Shown here: positions 8,770 to 18,211 of the stretch, one piece after another | Numbering within the stretch: the stretch's first letter is position 1 | Layout: each line of letters begins with the position of its first letter | Source of the DNA: Pseudomonas sp. PH1b | GTDB lineage: Bacteria > Pseudomonadota > Gammaproteobacteria > Pseudomonadales > Pseudomonadaceae | NCBI RefSeq assembly: GCF_000633395.1 | Contig: NZ_AYMU01000001.1 | Span: forward strand, 310,001-374,000 | DNA length: 64,000 nucleotides | Reading direction: 5' to 3' | Notes under the pieces: model-generated | The model's input: only the letters and a program-made list of their open reading frames with translations | Told to the model about the DNA's origin: nothing | Database searches by the model: none | Made by a program: the position numbers and the translations under genes

Positions 8770-8828
8770 TTTACGTTAACGTAAGCCTGCGACAGGAGGC
8801 TGTCAATCACCCTTTACGTAAACGTCAA
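8770..8828. promoter_or_regulatory. Two LiuR operators between liuA and the acyl-CoA synthetase
   Basis: Two 16-bp near-palindromes, TTTACGTTAACGTAAG (8770-8785, with a perfect 14-bp core) and TTTACGTAAACGTCAA (8813-8828). They resemble each other and the perfect palindrome upstream of liuR. This form fits the MerR-type LiuR motif described for proteobacterial liu genes. Their centres are 43 bp apart between divergent genes, so one site may serve liuABCD and the other the synthetase. Confidence 0.85.
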
Positions 8829-8926
8829 CTTGCGCCAGAGTAGCGAGGCTTTCGATTGGAGCCAGGCGTTATCGCACCATCGGCCAGGCTCTTGAACACC
8901 CACTAATAAAGACAATAGGGGTCGTC

Positions 8927-10618
8927 ATGGAACACTCGGGTTTCCAGCCGGATCGCAGTTACACCCGTGGTACGCAAGACCGGGCCTTGCTCGCCCTGAC
9001 TATCGGCCAGGCCTTCGACAACACGGTCGCCGCCTACCCCCAGGGTGAGGCCCTGGTAGTGCGTCATCAGCAGTTGCGCTACACCTGGCAGCAATTGCGC
9101 GAAGCCGTCGACCTGCATGCCAGGGCGCTGCTTGCCCTGGGTCTGAAGACCGGTGATCGCCTGGGGATCTGGGCGCCCAACTGTGCCCAGTGGTGCATCA
9201 TCCAGTTCGCCAGCGCCAAGATCGGCGTGATCCTGGTGAACATCAATCCGGCCTACCGCAGTTCCGAACTGGAATATGTGCTCAAGCAATCCGGTTGCCA
9301 GTGGCTGGTTTGTGCCGGTGCCTTCAAGACTTCCGATTATCACGGCATGCTCCAGGGGCTGATCCCGGAGCTGGCGGAGCAATCCATTGGCCAATTGTGC
9401 AGCGAGCGCCTGCCAGAGTTGCGCGGAGTCATCAGCCTGGATGGGCAGCCGCCGTCCGGCTTTCTGCCCTGGTCGCAGCTGACCGCCCTTGCCGCTGGCG
9501 CCTCGGTCGAACAACTGCAGGCGCGCCAGGACAGCCTGGACTTCGACCAGCCAGTGAACATCCAGTACACCTCCGGCACCACGGGGTTCCCCAAGGGGGC
9601 GACCCTGAGCCACCACAACATTCTCAACAACGGTTACATGGTGGGAGAGAGCCTCGGCCTGACGGCAGGTGATCGCCTGGTGATCCCGGTGCCGCTGTAT
9701 CACTGCTTCGGCATGGTCATGGGCAACCTGGGGTGCATCACCCATGGCACCACCATGATCTACCCCAGCGATGCCTTCGACCCGCTGCTGACCTTGAGTG
9801 CCGTGGCCGAGGAGCGGGCGACCGGGCTGTATGGCGTGCCCACCATGTTCATCGCCATGCTCGATCAGCCGCGACGGGGCGAGTTCGACCTGTCGAGCCT
9901 GCGTACCGGAATCATGGCCGGTGCTACCTGCCCGATAGAAGTGATGCGCCGGGTGATCAATGAAATGCACATGAGCGAGGTGCAGATCGCCTATGGCATG
10001 ACGGAGACCAGCCCGGTGTCATTGCAGACCGGCCCCGACGATGACCTGGAATTGCGGGTTACCACCGTGGGGCGAACCCAGCCGCACCTGGAAAGCAAGA
10101 TCATCGACGAGGCTGGCAATGTGGCCCCACGGGGCGCCACTGGCGAACTCTGTACCCGGGGCTACAGCGTCATGCTCGGTTACTGGAACAACCCGCAGGG
10201 CACCAGCGAGGCCATCGATCAGGCCGGCTGGATGCACACCGGAGACCTGGCCACCATGAATGAGCAGGGTTATGTGTGCATCGCCGGGCGCAACAAGGAC
10301 ATGATCATCCGCGGTGGCGAGAACATTTACCCGCGTGAGCTGGAAGAATTCTTCTTCACCCATCCCGCCGTGGCCGATGTACAGGTGATCGGCATTCCCT
10401 GCGCCAGGTACGGTGAGGAGATCGTCGCCTGGATCAAATTCCACCCCGGGCATTCGGCCAACGAACTGGAATTGCAGACCTGGTGCAAGGAGCGCATCGC
10501 GCACTTCAAGACGCCGCGCTACTTCAGGTTTGTCGAAGAGTTTCCGATGACGGTGACTGGCAAGATCCAGAAGTTCCGCATGCGTGAAATCAGCATCGAG
10601 GAGTTGCGCGAACGCTGA
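8927..10618 (+). CDS. AMP-forming acyl-CoA synthetase
   Basis: 563 residues, ANL superfamily. The P-loop-like [18 protein letters not shown], the adenylate motif [10 protein letters not shown], the hinge region [22 protein letters not shown] and the catalytic Lys segment [11 protein letters not shown] are all present, so it should be active. It activates a carboxylic acid to its CoA thioester. Its length and motifs fit the short/medium-chain fatty acid group, not acetoacetyl-CoA synthetase, which is about 650 residues. It is divergent from liuA across LiuR sites, so it may activate isovalerate or a related branched acid and feed LiuA. The substrate is inference. Confidence 0.85.
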   Translation: MEHSGFQPDRSYTRGTQDRALLALTIGQAFDNTVAAYPQGEALVVRHQQLRYTWQQLREAVDLHARALLALGLKTGDRLGIWAPNCAQWCIIQFASAKIGVILVNINPAYRSSELEYVLKQSGCQWLVCAGAFKTSDYHGMLQGLIPELAEQSIGQLCSERLPELRGVISLDGQPPSGFLPWSQLTALAAGASVEQLQARQDSLDFDQPVNIQYTSGTTGFPKGATLSHHNILNNGYMVGESLGLTAGDRLVIPVPLYHCFGMVMGNLGCITHGTTMIYPSDAFDPLLTLSAVAEERATGLYGVPTMFIAMLDQPRRGEFDLSSLRTGIMAGATCPIEVMRRVINEMHMSEVQIAYGMTETSPVSLQTGPDDDLELRVTTVGRTQPHLESKIIDEAGNVAPRGATGELCTRGYSVMLGYWNNPQGTSEAIDQAGWMHTGDLATMNEQGYVCIAGRNKDMIIRGGENIYPRELEEFFFTHPAVADVQVIGIPCARYGEEIVAWIKFHPGHSANELELQTWCKERIAHFKTPRYFRFVEEFPMTVTGKIQKFRMREISIEELRER

Positions 10619-10697
10619 ACCCTGATGAGGCGTGCATCGTCACGGGTGCACGCTTGAGGGGCGCAAAAGGGCAGGAAAGGTGAATCACAGAAAGCAC

Positions 10698-10721
10698 AAA
10701 GGGGAGCCGAAGCTCCCCTTT
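10698..10721 (+). terminator. Terminator after the acyl-CoA synthetase
   Basis: Perfect 10-bp stem AAAGGGGAGC (10698-10707) and GCTCCCCTTT (10712-10721) with a CGAA tetraloop, followed by AATTTG. It lies 80 bp past the stop codon. Confidence 0.75.
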
Positions 10722-11208
10722 AATTTGTCGTTGCGTGCTCTTTTTTTATTATTGAGGGGCGGTCTATTGTTGTTTTTGGCAACCGTTGCCCTTTACCGCT
10801 GTTTTTGGCGATCCCCATCCGGGATCAAGAGCAAACGTATTTTTTTGAGCGCTGATTCAATGTGTCGCCAGGGCGATCCAACCAGTTCGGGAGCTACCTG
10901 AAGGTAGTTTTATTGTTCTCTGACTGATTGCGGGTGGCTCTTGCAAGCCTTCCTGCACACTGCATCCTCTCCAAAAAAATCTGTTAGCTGCGTCTCTGCC
11001 GTGTTGTTCTTGTTATGTCAGAGTCGTTACGTCTTATTTTTATTAGGTTTGCTGCTTTTTATTCTTGTTATGCCATAGAGATAGCAGGAGCCGTGCCAAC
11101 TTTTTAAATCCTTTTAAAATCAATGGCTTGATGGTTTTGTAGGACAATCTGTACCGCAAGAAAATCGACAAACTGTTTCCGTGTTACTCGTTCGTGCCTC
11201 AGATCAGA
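10722..11208. other. Non-coding AT-rich spacer, nothing identified
   Basis: About 490 bp with lower GC than the flanking genes and many T-runs (for example near 10741-10750 and 11035-11065). I find no convincing reading frame: the open frame at 10632-10901 starts without a ribosome site, runs through the terminator and looks non-coding. No tRNA-like fold or known RNA was recognised. Confidence 0.5.
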
Positions 11209-11230
11209 GCGGCCGGTAACACCCGGCCGC
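11209..11230 (-). terminator. Possible liuE terminator hairpin
   Basis: Perfect stem GCGGCCGG (11209-11216) with CCGGCCGC (11223-11230), 10 bp past the liuE stop. No T-run follows on the minus strand, so it may only stabilise the mRNA end. Confidence 0.4.
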
Positions 11231-11239
11231 ACACGAGGG

Positions 11240-12139
11240 TCAGCCGGCGTTACGTGCCTTTGCTACCCGTGAGCCACTGGGGCGCCCGAGGACGCTGCAG
11301 ATCTGCCGGCCGGCATCGATCAGGCGGTCCATGTCGATGCCGGTGTGGATGCCCAGGCCGTTGAGCAGGTACAGCACATCCTCGGTGGCGACGTTACCGC
11401 TGGCGCCCTTGGCATAGGGGCAGCCGCCGAGCCCGGCGATGGAGCTGTCGAACACCGCGATGCCTTCCAGCAGGCTGGCGTAGACGTTGGCCAGGGCCTG
11501 GCCATAGGTGTCGTGGAAGTGCCCGGCAAGTTTCTCCCGTGGCACCTGGGCGCCCACCACCTCGAACATCTTGCGGGTGGCCCCGGCGGTGCCGGTGCCG
11601 ATGGTGTCGCCCAGCGAGACTTCATAGCAGCCCATGGTGTACAGCTCGCGAGCCACCACGGTGACCTGCTCGGGAGCTACATCACCTTCATAGGGACAGC
11701 CCAGCACGCAGGACACGTAACCGCGCACGCTGATGCCGTGCTGCCTGGCGGCGTCCATGATGGGCACGAAGCGCTCCAGGCTTTCACTGATGGAGCAATT
11801 GATGTTGCGCTGCGAGAACGCCTCTGAGGCGGCGGCAAACACCGCGACCTCCTTGACCCCGGCGGCCACCGCATCTTCGAACCCCCTCAGGTTTGGTGCC
11901 AGGGCGCCATAGACCACTCCGGGTTTGCGCTGGATGCGGGCGAAGACTTCTGCCGAGCCGGCCATCTGCGGCACCCACTTGGGCGATACGAAACTGCCGA
12001 CTTCTATATAGCCCAGGCCCGCCGCTGTCAGGGCGTCCACCAATTGCACCTTGTCCTCGACGCTGATGGGCTGGGCTTCGTTCTGCAGGCCGTCGCGCGG
12101 GCCGACTTCGATCAGGCGTACATGACTTGGGAGGGACAT
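11240..12139 (-). CDS. liuE: Hydroxymethylglutaryl-CoA lyase
   Basis: 299 residues, HMGL-like TIM barrel. The N-terminal VRLIEVGPRDGLQNE carries the catalytic Arg and metal-binding Asp. SLGDTIGTGT and HFHDTYGQALANV (metal His) follow, then AGLGGCPYAKGASGNVATED with the active-site Cys. It splits HMG-CoA into acetoacetate and acetyl-CoA, the last step of the leucine branch. It lies 59 bp after liuR on the same strand, so liuR-liuE probably form an operon under the liuR operator, apart from liuABCD. Confidence 0.94.
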   Translation of the reverse strand: MSLPSHVRLIEVGPRDGLQNEAQPISVEDKVQLVDALTAAGLGYIEVGSFVSPKWVPQMAGSAEVFARIQRKPGVVYGALAPNLRGFEDAVAAGVKEVAVFAAASEAFSQRNINCSISESLERFVPIMDAARQHGISVRGYVSCVLGCPYEGDVAPEQVTVVARELYTMGCYEVSLGDTIGTGTAGATRKMFEVVGAQVPREKLAGHFHDTYGQALANVYASLLEGIAVFDSSIAGLGGCPYAKGASGNVATEDVLYLLNGLGIHTGIDMDRLIDAGRQICSVLGRPSGSRVAKARNAG

Positions 12140-12198
12140 TCAGCTTCACCTTCTATGAGTGATGGCAGATGCCGGCGCGTGTTGCCCGGCGACCTGTG

Positions 12199-12603
12199 TT
12201 ATTGGGCGATGTGTTTCTGACTCTGGATGGTTTGCTCCAGCGCCTGGCTGCAACGTTCCTCGGCAGTGTCCAGTTCCAGCTTCATCTGTTCGATATCGAG
12301 TAGCTGCTGTTCGAGCTGTTCGCGACGTTCGGCGATTTTCGCCAGCATGCTGTGCAGTTGCTTCAGGTTGCCGCTGGTGGGGTCATAGAGCTCGATCAGC
12401 TCGCGGCACTCGGCCAGGGAAAAACCGATGCGCTTGCCCCGCAGGATCAGTTTCAGGCTGACCTTGTCGCGGGGGGAATAAATGCGTTCCTGACCTCGAC
12501 GCTCAGGTGACAGCAGGCCTTGTTCCTCGTAGAAACGTATGGCCCGAGTGGTGATGTCGAGCTCGCGGGCAAGGTCGGAAATACTGTAGGTCTGGCTGCT
12601 CAT
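12199..12603 (-). CDS. liuR: MerR-family regulator of leucine/isovalerate catabolism
   Basis: 134 residues from ATG 12603; an in-frame TTG 12 bases upstream is possible. The N-terminal winged helix-turn-helix reads SISDLARELDITTRAIRFYE, followed by RRGQERIYSPRDKVSLKLIL, and a coiled-coil dimerisation helix rich in Glu/Gln/Leu occupies about residues 75-125. LiuR proteins respond to pathway intermediates and repress liu genes. The perfect palindrome at 12646-12661 in its own promoter suggests autoregulation. No metal-binding Cys cluster is seen at the C-terminus, consistent with an organic ligand. Confidence 0.9.
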   Translation of the reverse strand: MSSQTYSISDLARELDITTRAIRFYEEQGLLSPERRGQERIYSPRDKVSLKLILRGKRIGFSLAECRELIELYDPTSGNLKQLHSMLAKIAERREQLEQQLLDIEQMKLELDTAEERCSQALEQTIQSQKHIAQ

Positions 12604-12645
12604 GGAGGCGCTCAAGAAGGGGCTTGGCGCTAAGCTAATGGCAGG

Positions 12646-12661
12646 TTGACGTATACGTCAA
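12646..12661. promoter_or_regulatory. LiuR operator in the liuR promoter
   Basis: TTGACGTATACGTCAA is a perfect 16-bp palindrome 43 bp upstream of liuR. It has the same form as the two sites upstream of liuA. Confidence 0.88.
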
Positions 12662-12680
12662 GCAATCTGCAGCTGTCACT

Positions 12681-12738
12681 GTTGCCGGCAAACCGGCTCC
12701 CGCAGGGAGCGGCAGCAAGCGGCTTGCCGGTGAAAGCA
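12681..12738. repeat. Inverted pair of Pseudomonas REP units
   Basis: TTGCCGGCAAACCGGCTCCC and, in opposite orientation, GCAAGCGGCTTGCCGGTGAAAGC enclose GCAGGGAGCGGCA. This is the paired REP layout typical of Pseudomonas intergenic regions. It abuts the end of the LysR gene and may end its transcript. Confidence 0.7.
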
Positions 12739-12739
12739 G

Positions 12740-13675
12740 TTAACCGGCTTGCTGGTCGAGCTTCTTCTCATGGGCGGTGACCTGCTGGCAGAGCTCGATC
12801 ATCTGTTCGCGCATCCAGCGGTTGGCCGGGTCCTGGTCGGTGCTTTCGTGCCAGTAGAGATGGGTTTCCACCGGCGGCACATCGTTGACGGGCAAGTTGA
12901 AGGCGTGCAGTTCATGGCGACGGGCGAAGCGCTCCGGCACGGTCATCACCATGTCGGTCTGCTGCAGCACTTGCGAGGCCATCAGGTAATGCTGGGAGCG
13001 CAGGGCGATCTTGCGCTGGATGCCCATCTTGCCCAGGGCCAGATCGACATGCCCCAGGCCGCTGCGCCGGCTGGAGATATGGATGTGGGTCAGGGACAGG
13101 TAGTCGTCGAGGGTGAACTTTTCCTTGCCCGCCAAGGGATGGCCCTTGCGCATGGCGCAGACGTAACGGTCTTCCATGAGCTTGACGTGGCGCACCTGCG
13201 GGTCGGTGTTGAGCGGGGCGTCGACGGCAAAGTCCAGGCGTCCGGCCGCCAGTTCCTTGGTGGTCTCGCGGCGCTTGGACAGGAAACTTTCGATGATCAC
13301 CGAAGGCGCCAGGCGGCGCAGGCGCTGGAACAGTGGGGGCAGGATCACTGCCTCGGTGAGGTCGGTCATGCTGATGCGGTAGGTCTTGACCGCCTGCAGC
13401 GGGTTGAAGATCCGGCTTTCCTGCACCGACACCCTGAGCAGCGACAGTGCATTGCGCACCGGGCCGATGATGTTCTGCGCCATGGGGGTGGGGACCATGC
13501 CCTGGGCGGTCCTGACGAACAGCGGGTCGTTGAACGTTTCACGCAGACGCGCCAGGGCGTTGGACACCGCCGGCTGTGTGATGCCGACGATCTGCCCGGC
13601 GCGGGTCAGGTTGGCTTCGGTGTAGATCGCGTCGAAAACGATGAAGAGGTTGAGGTCGACCTTGCTCAGATTCAT
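12740..13675 (-). CDS. LysR-family transcriptional regulator
   Basis: 311 residues. N-terminal winged helix-turn-helix: LNLFIVFDAIYTEANLTRAG, then ITQPAVSNALARLRETFNDP. A PBP2-type effector domain follows from about residue 90. The NLFIVFDA and FVRT.QGMVPT signatures place it in the NodD/LeuO-like group. It is divergent from the acyl-CoA dehydrogenase gene across 203 bp, the usual arrangement for a LysR regulator and its target, so that dehydrogenase is the likeliest target. The effector is unknown. Confidence 0.88.
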   Translation of the reverse strand: MNLSKVDLNLFIVFDAIYTEANLTRAGQIVGITQPAVSNALARLRETFNDPLFVRTAQGMVPTPMAQNIIGPVRNALSLLRVSVQESRIFNPLQAVKTYRISMTDLTEAVILPPLFQRLRRLAPSVIIESFLSKRRETTKELAAGRLDFAVDAPLNTDPQVRHVKLMEDRYVCAMRKGHPLAGKEKFTLDDYLSLTHIHISSRRSGLGHVDLALGKMGIQRKIALRSQHYLMASQVLQQTDMVMTVPERFARRHELHAFNLPVNDVPPVETHLYWHESTDQDPANRWMREQMIELCQQVTAHEKKLDQQAG

Positions 13676-13878
13676 GGCGCTGCACTCTTGTTTTCAAGAC
13701 CTGTGAAGGTGTTGTTAGGGCCTGTGAGGGAGGGGCTGGAAAGCCTGTGAAATCAACCGATCATATATCGGTGATGAATGTTAATACACGCCGAGAATAG
13801 GCTAGGTAAATTTTCGTAGCTGATCTAGCATCAATTTCAGTCCCCAAACACCCGATCTTCAAAAAGGTAGAGCTGCCC
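13676..13878. promoter_or_regulatory. Divergent LysR/acyl-CoA dehydrogenase control region
   Basis: AT-rich 203-bp gap. It contains TCATATATCGGTGATGAATG near 13760-13780, which could hold a T-N11-A LysR box, but I cannot define one site uniquely. Just before the dehydrogenase start, AAAAAGGTAGAG provides a ribosome site. Confidence 0.4.
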
Positions 13879-15108
13879 ATGGAATTTGCCTATTCCCCCA
13901 AGGTTCAGGAGCTGCGTGAGCGCGTGACCGCGTTCATGGACACCTATGTTTATCCAGCCGAAGCGGTATTCGAGCGTCAGGTTGCCGAGGGCGATCGCTG
14001 GCAGCCGACCGCCATCATGGAAGAGCTCAAACTCAAGGCCAAGGCCGAAGGCCTGTGGAATTTGTTTCTACCTGAGTCGGAGCTGGGTGCCGGCTTGACC
14101 AACCTCGAATACGCTCCGCTGGCCGAAATCATGGGGCGCTCGCTGCTGGGCCCCGAGCCGTTCAACTGTTCGGCACCGGACACCGGGAACATGGAAGTGC
14201 TGGTGCGCTATGCCAATGAAGAGCAGAAACAGCGCTGGCTGGAGCCGCTGCTGCGGGGCGAGATCCGTTCCGCGTTCGCCATGACCGAGCCGGACGTGGC
14301 CTCGTCCGATGCCACCAACATGGCCGCCCGGGCGGTGCGTGATGGTGACCAGTGGGTGATCAACGGCAAGAAGTGGTGGACCTCGGGTGCCTGTGACCCG
14401 CGCTGCAAGATTCTGATCTTCATGGGCTTGAGCAACCCCGACGCCCCGCGTCACCAGCAGCATTCGATGATCCTGGTGCCGGTGGACACCCCCGGGGTGA
14501 AGATCGTGCGGCCGCTGCCGGTGTTCGGCTACGACGATGCGCCCCACGGCCACGCCGAGGTGCTGTTCGACAACGTCCGCGTGCCCTACGAGAACGTGCT
14601 GCTGGGAGAGGGGCGCGGTTTCGAGATCGCCCAGGGCCGCCTGGGCCCGGGACGGATTCACCACTGCATGCGTTCGGTCGGCATGGCCGAGCGTGCGCTG
14701 GAACTGATGTGCAAGCGCTCGGTGAATCGCACCGCCTTCGGCAAGCCGCTGGCACGCCTGGGCGGCAATATCGACAAGATCGCCGACTCGCGGATGGAGA
14801 TCGACATGGCCCGGCTGTTGACGCTCAAGGCCGCCTACATGATGGACACCGTGGGTAACAAGGTCGCGAAAAGCGAGATTGCCCAGATCAAGGTGGTCGC
14901 GCCCAACGTGGCCTTGCGGGTGATCGACCGGGCGATTCAGATGCACGGTGGCGCCGGGGTTTGCAACGACTTCCCGCTGGCCTACATGTACGCGATGCAG
15001 CGGACCCTGCGCCTGGCCGATGGCCCGGATGAAGTGCATCGGGCAGCCATCGGCAAGTACGAGATCGGCAAGTACGTGCCCAAGGAATTGTTGCGCAGCG
15101 GCCACTGA
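13879..15108 (+). CDS. Acyl-CoA dehydrogenase, ACAD10/11-like
   Basis: 409 residues, acyl-CoA dehydrogenase fold: N-terminal helical domain, FAD-binding middle domain ([31 protein letters not shown]), and a C-terminal helical domain with [20 protein letters not shown] and ending [17 protein letters not shown]. The long middle insertion and the [10 protein letters not shown] segment fit the ACAD10/11-like group. Bacterial members act on long-chain or hydroxylated acyl-CoAs, sometimes with an APH-like kinase; no kinase gene is beside it. The substrate is not predictable. It is probably controlled by the divergent LysR protein. Confidence 0.87.
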   Translation: MEFAYSPKVQELRERVTAFMDTYVYPAEAVFERQVAEGDRWQPTAIMEELKLKAKAEGLWNLFLPESELGAGLTNLEYAPLAEIMGRSLLGPEPFNCSAPDTGNMEVLVRYANEEQKQRWLEPLLRGEIRSAFAMTEPDVASSDATNMAARAVRDGDQWVINGKKWWTSGACDPRCKILIFMGLSNPDAPRHQQHSMILVPVDTPGVKIVRPLPVFGYDDAPHGHAEVLFDNVRVPYENVLLGEGRGFEIAQGRLGPGRIHHCMRSVGMAERALELMCKRSVNRTAFGKPLARLGGNIDKIADSRMEIDMARLLTLKAAYMMDTVGNKVAKSEIAQIKVVAPNVALRVIDRAIQMHGGAGVCNDFPLAYMYAMQRTLRLADGPDEVHRAAIGKYEIGKYVPKELLRSGH

Positions 15109-15122
15109 TGGTCACGCCGTCG

Positions 15123-15149
15123 GCCTGCCGGGGGATATTCCGGGCAGGC
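15123..15149. terminator. Hairpin between convergent genes
   Basis: GCCTGCC (15123-15129) pairs with GGCAGGC (15143-15149), between the ends of the convergent dehydrogenase and PstS-like genes. No T-run on either side, so its role as a terminator is uncertain. Confidence 0.4.
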
Positions 15150-15163
15150 TGGCGGTGTGATGT

Positions 15164-16546
15164 TCAATACACCCAGACTTCCACCCGCCGGTTCTTGATC
15201 CGGCCTTCGTCGGCGTTGTTGGCGGCCACAGGCAGTTCGGCGCCAAAGCCACGGATATCGCGAAACACCACACCGCTCTTCACCAGTTCCCGGCGCACGG
15301 CCATGGCCCGCAGCTTGGACAACAGGGCGGCGCGTGCAGGGTCGTTCTTGGCGTCACCGAATCCGGCCAGGGTCACTTTCCGGTCCATCTTGCCGTGCTG
15401 GCGAAGGTAGTCCAGTACCCGGTTCAGGTCCTGGCGGGCCTTGTTGTCCAGGTTGGCGCTGCCTTCTTCAAAGCGGAAGTTCACCGTCAGGCGTTGGGCC
15501 TGGCGGGTCAAGGCCTGGTAGTCCGTAGGCATCTGCGGGCCTGGTAGCACCCGCATGGCTTGCAGGGTCTGGGCGATGAAGCCATTGGCGGCAACGATGC
15601 CCTGGCCCTTGGCGCTCTGGGCAAAGCTCACCAGGGCGTCGGCCCAGGGGTTCTGTCCGTTGGGAGGGAGGTACAGGTACAGGCGCCGCGACAGCGGATA
15701 GTCCTCGGTGGCTATCAGGCTGTTGAGCGGTAGCATGGGTTGCGAGTCGCCGTCGACGATGGCCAGTGCCTTGGCCTGGCGCACGTAGGGCAGGCCGATA
15801 AAGCCGATGCCCTGAGGGTCCCGGCTGACGGCATCGGACAACTGCTCGCTGGACTCGAAGCGCTGGGCCGTGGGGCTCAAGGGCTTGCCGCGGCGGCTGA
15901 GGACCAGTTCCTTGAAGGTGTCATAGGTGCCGGACTGATCGTCCCGGGCATACAGGTGCACGGGACCTTCCATGCCCCCCAGCTCCTCCCAGTTCCTGAT
16001 CTCGCCGCTGAACAGCCTGGCCAATTGTTCGGTGCTCAGCTGGCTCAGTGGGTTGTGCGGATGGAGGATGATTGCCAAGCCATCGATGGCAATCACCTGC
16101 TCGGCGTCCGGGCTCTTCAAATCCCCCAGGTTTTCAAGTTCCACCAGCTCGTTGTCCTTGATCGGGCGCGAGGCGGCGGCAAGGTCGGCCTGGGCATTTT
16201 TCAGGGCGGCGAAGCCGGTGCTCGATCCATGGGCCGCAACCTCCACTCGCACCTCCCGACCCTGGGCGGTCTGCCCCACGACCTGCTGTTCGTTGACCTT
16301 GCCACCGGCCTCGATCCGCACGTCATGCAACCCTTGTTGCTCCATCAAGCCCTTGACCAGGGCCGGACCGAGCTGGGCACCGATGGTGTTGGAGCCCTGA
16401 ATGCGCAGCACGGCGCTGTTGTCTGGGGTAAGGGGCAGGGCGGCGAACACCGACCAGGGCAGGGCATAGCAAACGAAGCCGATCAGAAACAGGCTGATGG
16501 TCCGGCACCAGAGATCTCGTTCGCTGACGGTGGAAGCGCGGGGCAT
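15164..16546 (-). CDS. PstS-like phosphate-binding protein fused to an OmpA domain
   Basis: 460 residues. Signal peptide with hydrophobic core SLFLIGFVCYALPWSVFA and probable cleavage after it. Residues about 45-300 are a PstS-type phosphate-binding domain: LRIQGSNTIGAQLGP, RDDQSGTYDTFKELVL, DAVSRDPQGIGFIGLPYV. Residues about 345-460 are an OmpA peptidoglycan-binding domain (NFRFEEGSANLD, LAGFGDAKND, NRRVEVWVY). It is probably anchored to peptidoglycan in the periplasm and binds phosphate. No pst transporter genes adjoin it. A three-repeat Pho box upstream supports PhoB control. A role in phosphate sensing or delivery is inference. Confidence 0.88.
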   Translation of the reverse strand: MPRASTVSERDLWCRTISLFLIGFVCYALPWSVFAALPLTPDNSAVLRIQGSNTIGAQLGPALVKGLMEQQGLHDVRIEAGGKVNEQQVVGQTAQGREVRVEVAAHGSSTGFAALKNAQADLAAASRPIKDNELVELENLGDLKSPDAEQVIAIDGLAIILHPHNPLSQLSTEQLARLFSGEIRNWEELGGMEGPVHLYARDDQSGTYDTFKELVLSRRGKPLSPTAQRFESSEQLSDAVSRDPQGIGFIGLPYVRQAKALAIVDGDSQPMLPLNSLIATEDYPLSRRLYLYLPPNGQNPWADALVSFAQSAKGQGIVAANGFIAQTLQAMRVLPGPQMPTDYQALTRQAQRLTVNFRFEEGSANLDNKARQDLNRVLDYLRQHGKMDRKVTLAGFGDAKNDPARAALLSKLRAMAVRRELVKSGVVFRDIRGFGAELPVAANNADEGRIKNRRVEVWVY

Positions 16547-16596
16547 GGCGGCACTGGCCTTCTATATAGAGGGAAGAAGTAAGTGCTGGCGAGATT

Positions 16597-16625
16597 AAGT
16601 CAGGGAGGTGACAGGGATGTGACGC
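16597..16625 (-). promoter_or_regulatory. Pho box (three 7-bp repeats)
   Basis: On the minus strand GCGTCAC-ATCC-CTGTCAC-CTCC-CTGACTT gives three 7-bp units related to the PhoB half-site CTGTCAT, each separated by 4 bp (11-bp period). They end 50 bp upstream of the PstS-OmpA start codon. Confidence 0.8.
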
Positions 16626-16840
16626 TAGGAGCTTTCTGACTATAAATGGCGAAAGTCCTACACCATAAATAGCTGTTTTCTCTAGATTTTTTGAGATTTG
16701 TCCTAAAGACCGGCCTCGGAACGGCGCGTAGAGTGGGCAACTTTGTCTGGCGGGGATTGGGGCGACTGCCAACGCGTCATCCCCCACGGATGCCTCGGCA
16801 GTGTTGAGCTGCTATTTCGTAGTGTGCAAAGGAGTTACAA

Positions 16841-17173
16841 ATGAGTGCCTGGTTCGAGCTGAAGCAGTATGGCAGTGGTGCATGCAGATTCTTGCTGAAG
16901 ACAAAGGAGGCGCAGACCATGCTTCAAAGCGACCGCTACCCTTGCCGGGACAGTGCCGAGGCTGCTCTCGGTCTGTTCCGCGCACACTGCGCCTCCCCGG
17001 AACGCTACGTCAAGAAAATTTCGTCGGGCGGCAAACCTTTTTTCAAGCTCAAGTCCGGTAAGGAAGTGATTCTGGTCAGCCACTTGTACGATTCGGAAGC
17101 CACCCTCGACAGCGCCATCAGCGCCATCGTCGGTGCCGGTACCACGGACCGGGTCGAGCACGTGCAGCTGTAA
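16841..17173 (+). CDS. YegP-like (DUF1508) small protein
   Basis: 110 residues, soluble. FELKQYGSGACRFLLK and then MLQSDRYPCRDSAEAALGLFR match the DUF1508/YegP pattern of an Arg/Lys beta-hairpin followed by an x-S-x-x-Y-x-S segment. The function of the family is unknown. Start ATG 16841 has a strong AAGGAG ribosome site 7 bases upstream. About 200 bp of leader precedes it. It stands alone and ends at a strong bidirectional terminator shared with xthA. Confidence 0.8.
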   Translation: MSAWFELKQYGSGACRFLLKTKEAQTMLQSDRYPCRDSAEAALGLFRAHCASPERYVKKISSGGKPFFKLKSGKEVILVSHLYDSEATLDSAISAIVGAGTTDRVEHVQL

Positions 17174-17186
17174 CCGCGACAAAAAA

Positions 17187-17211
17187 AGCCCATCGGCAGA
17201 TGGGCTTTTTT
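17187..17211. terminator. Bidirectional terminator between the YegP-like gene and xthA
   Basis: AGCCCATC (17187-17194) pairs with GATGGGCT (17199-17206). An A-run precedes it and a T-run follows, so it can end transcripts from both sides. Confidence 0.92.
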
Positions 17212-17222
17212 GTGCCTGTCGA

Positions 17223-18035
17223 TCAGCTCAGTTCGAGCCAGATCGGCGCATGGTCGGAAGGCTTTTCCATGCCCCGCAGTTCATAGTCGACCCCGGCGTC
17301 CTTGACCCGTGGCAGCAGCCCCTGGGAAGCCATGATCAGGTCGATGCGCAGGCCGCGCTTGGGCTCATCCTCGAAGCCGCGGCTGCGGTAGTCGAACCAG
17401 CTGAAGCGGTCGTTCACCTCAGGGTTGAGGTGGCGGAAGCTGTCCACCAGGCCCCAGTTCTTCAGGCGGGCCATCCACTCGCGTTCTTCCGGCAGGAAGC
17501 TGCACTTGCCGGTCTTCAGCCAGCGCTTGGCGTTCTCGGCGCCGATGCCAATGTCGCAGTCTTCCGGGGAAATGTTCACGTCGCCCATGACCACCAGGGG
17601 CTGATCATTGCTGAAGCGGCTTTCCAGCAGGTGCTGCAAATCGCTGTAGAAGCGTTCCTTGGCCGGGAACTTGGTCGGGTGGTCGCGGCTTTCACCCTGG
17701 GGGAAATAGCCGTTCATGATGGTCACCGGCGTGCCATGGGCGTCGGCGAAGGTGCCCCAGATAAACCGTCGTTGGGCGTCTTCGTCGTCACCTTCGAAGC
17801 CTTTGTGCAGGGCCAGCGGCGCCTGGCGCGAAAGCAGGGCGACACCGTAATGGCCTTTCTGGCCGTGGTAATGCACGTGGTAGCCCAGGGCCTCGATATC
17901 GGCGAGGGGGAACTGTTCGTCGGAGACTTTGGTTTCCTGCAGGCCGATGACGTCCGGCTGGTGTTTGTCGATCAGTGCCGCCAACTGATGGGGGCGGGCG
18001 CGCAGCCCGTTGATATTGAACGAGACGATCTTCAT
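17223..18035 (-). CDS. xthA: Exodeoxyribonuclease III
   Basis: 270 residues from ATG 18035 ([14 protein letters not shown]), the usual family length; the open frame extends 18 bases further. Mg-dependent endonuclease/exonuclease/phosphatase fold with catalytic motifs [40 protein letters not shown] and the final [10 protein letters not shown]. It acts in base-excision repair as AP endonuclease and 3'-5' exonuclease on duplex DNA. Monocistronic, ending at the shared terminator 12 bp past its stop. Confidence 0.95.
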   Translation of the reverse strand: MKIVSFNINGLRARPHQLAALIDKHQPDVIGLQETKVSDEQFPLADIEALGYHVHYHGQKGHYGVALLSRQAPLALHKGFEGDDEDAQRRFIWGTFADAHGTPVTIMNGYFPQGESRDHPTKFPAKERFYSDLQHLLESRFSNDQPLVVMGDVNISPEDCDIGIGAENAKRWLKTGKCSFLPEEREWMARLKNWGLVDSFRHLNPEVNDRFSWFDYRSRGFEDEPKRGLRIDLIMASQGLLPRVKDAGVDYELRGMEKPSDHAPIWLELS

Positions 18036-18211
18036 GGTCGGCGGTCCTGGCAAAACTGCGATGCTAGCTGACTACGCCCGGGTCGACCAGCGTGGCGGCA
18101 CTGGCGATGCACTGCTAATGTCCCTTGGGCGCGGGAACGATCAGCGGCGCGCAGGGCTCGTACTAACAAGAACGCGGCCATTTGAGCCGGGTCCAGGGGA
18201 GAGTGACCACC

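Noticed and set aside
10632..10901. 89-codon frame after the acyl-CoA synthetase
   Set aside because: Reads through the terminator hairpin, lacks a ribosome site, and its composition follows AT-rich non-coding DNA.
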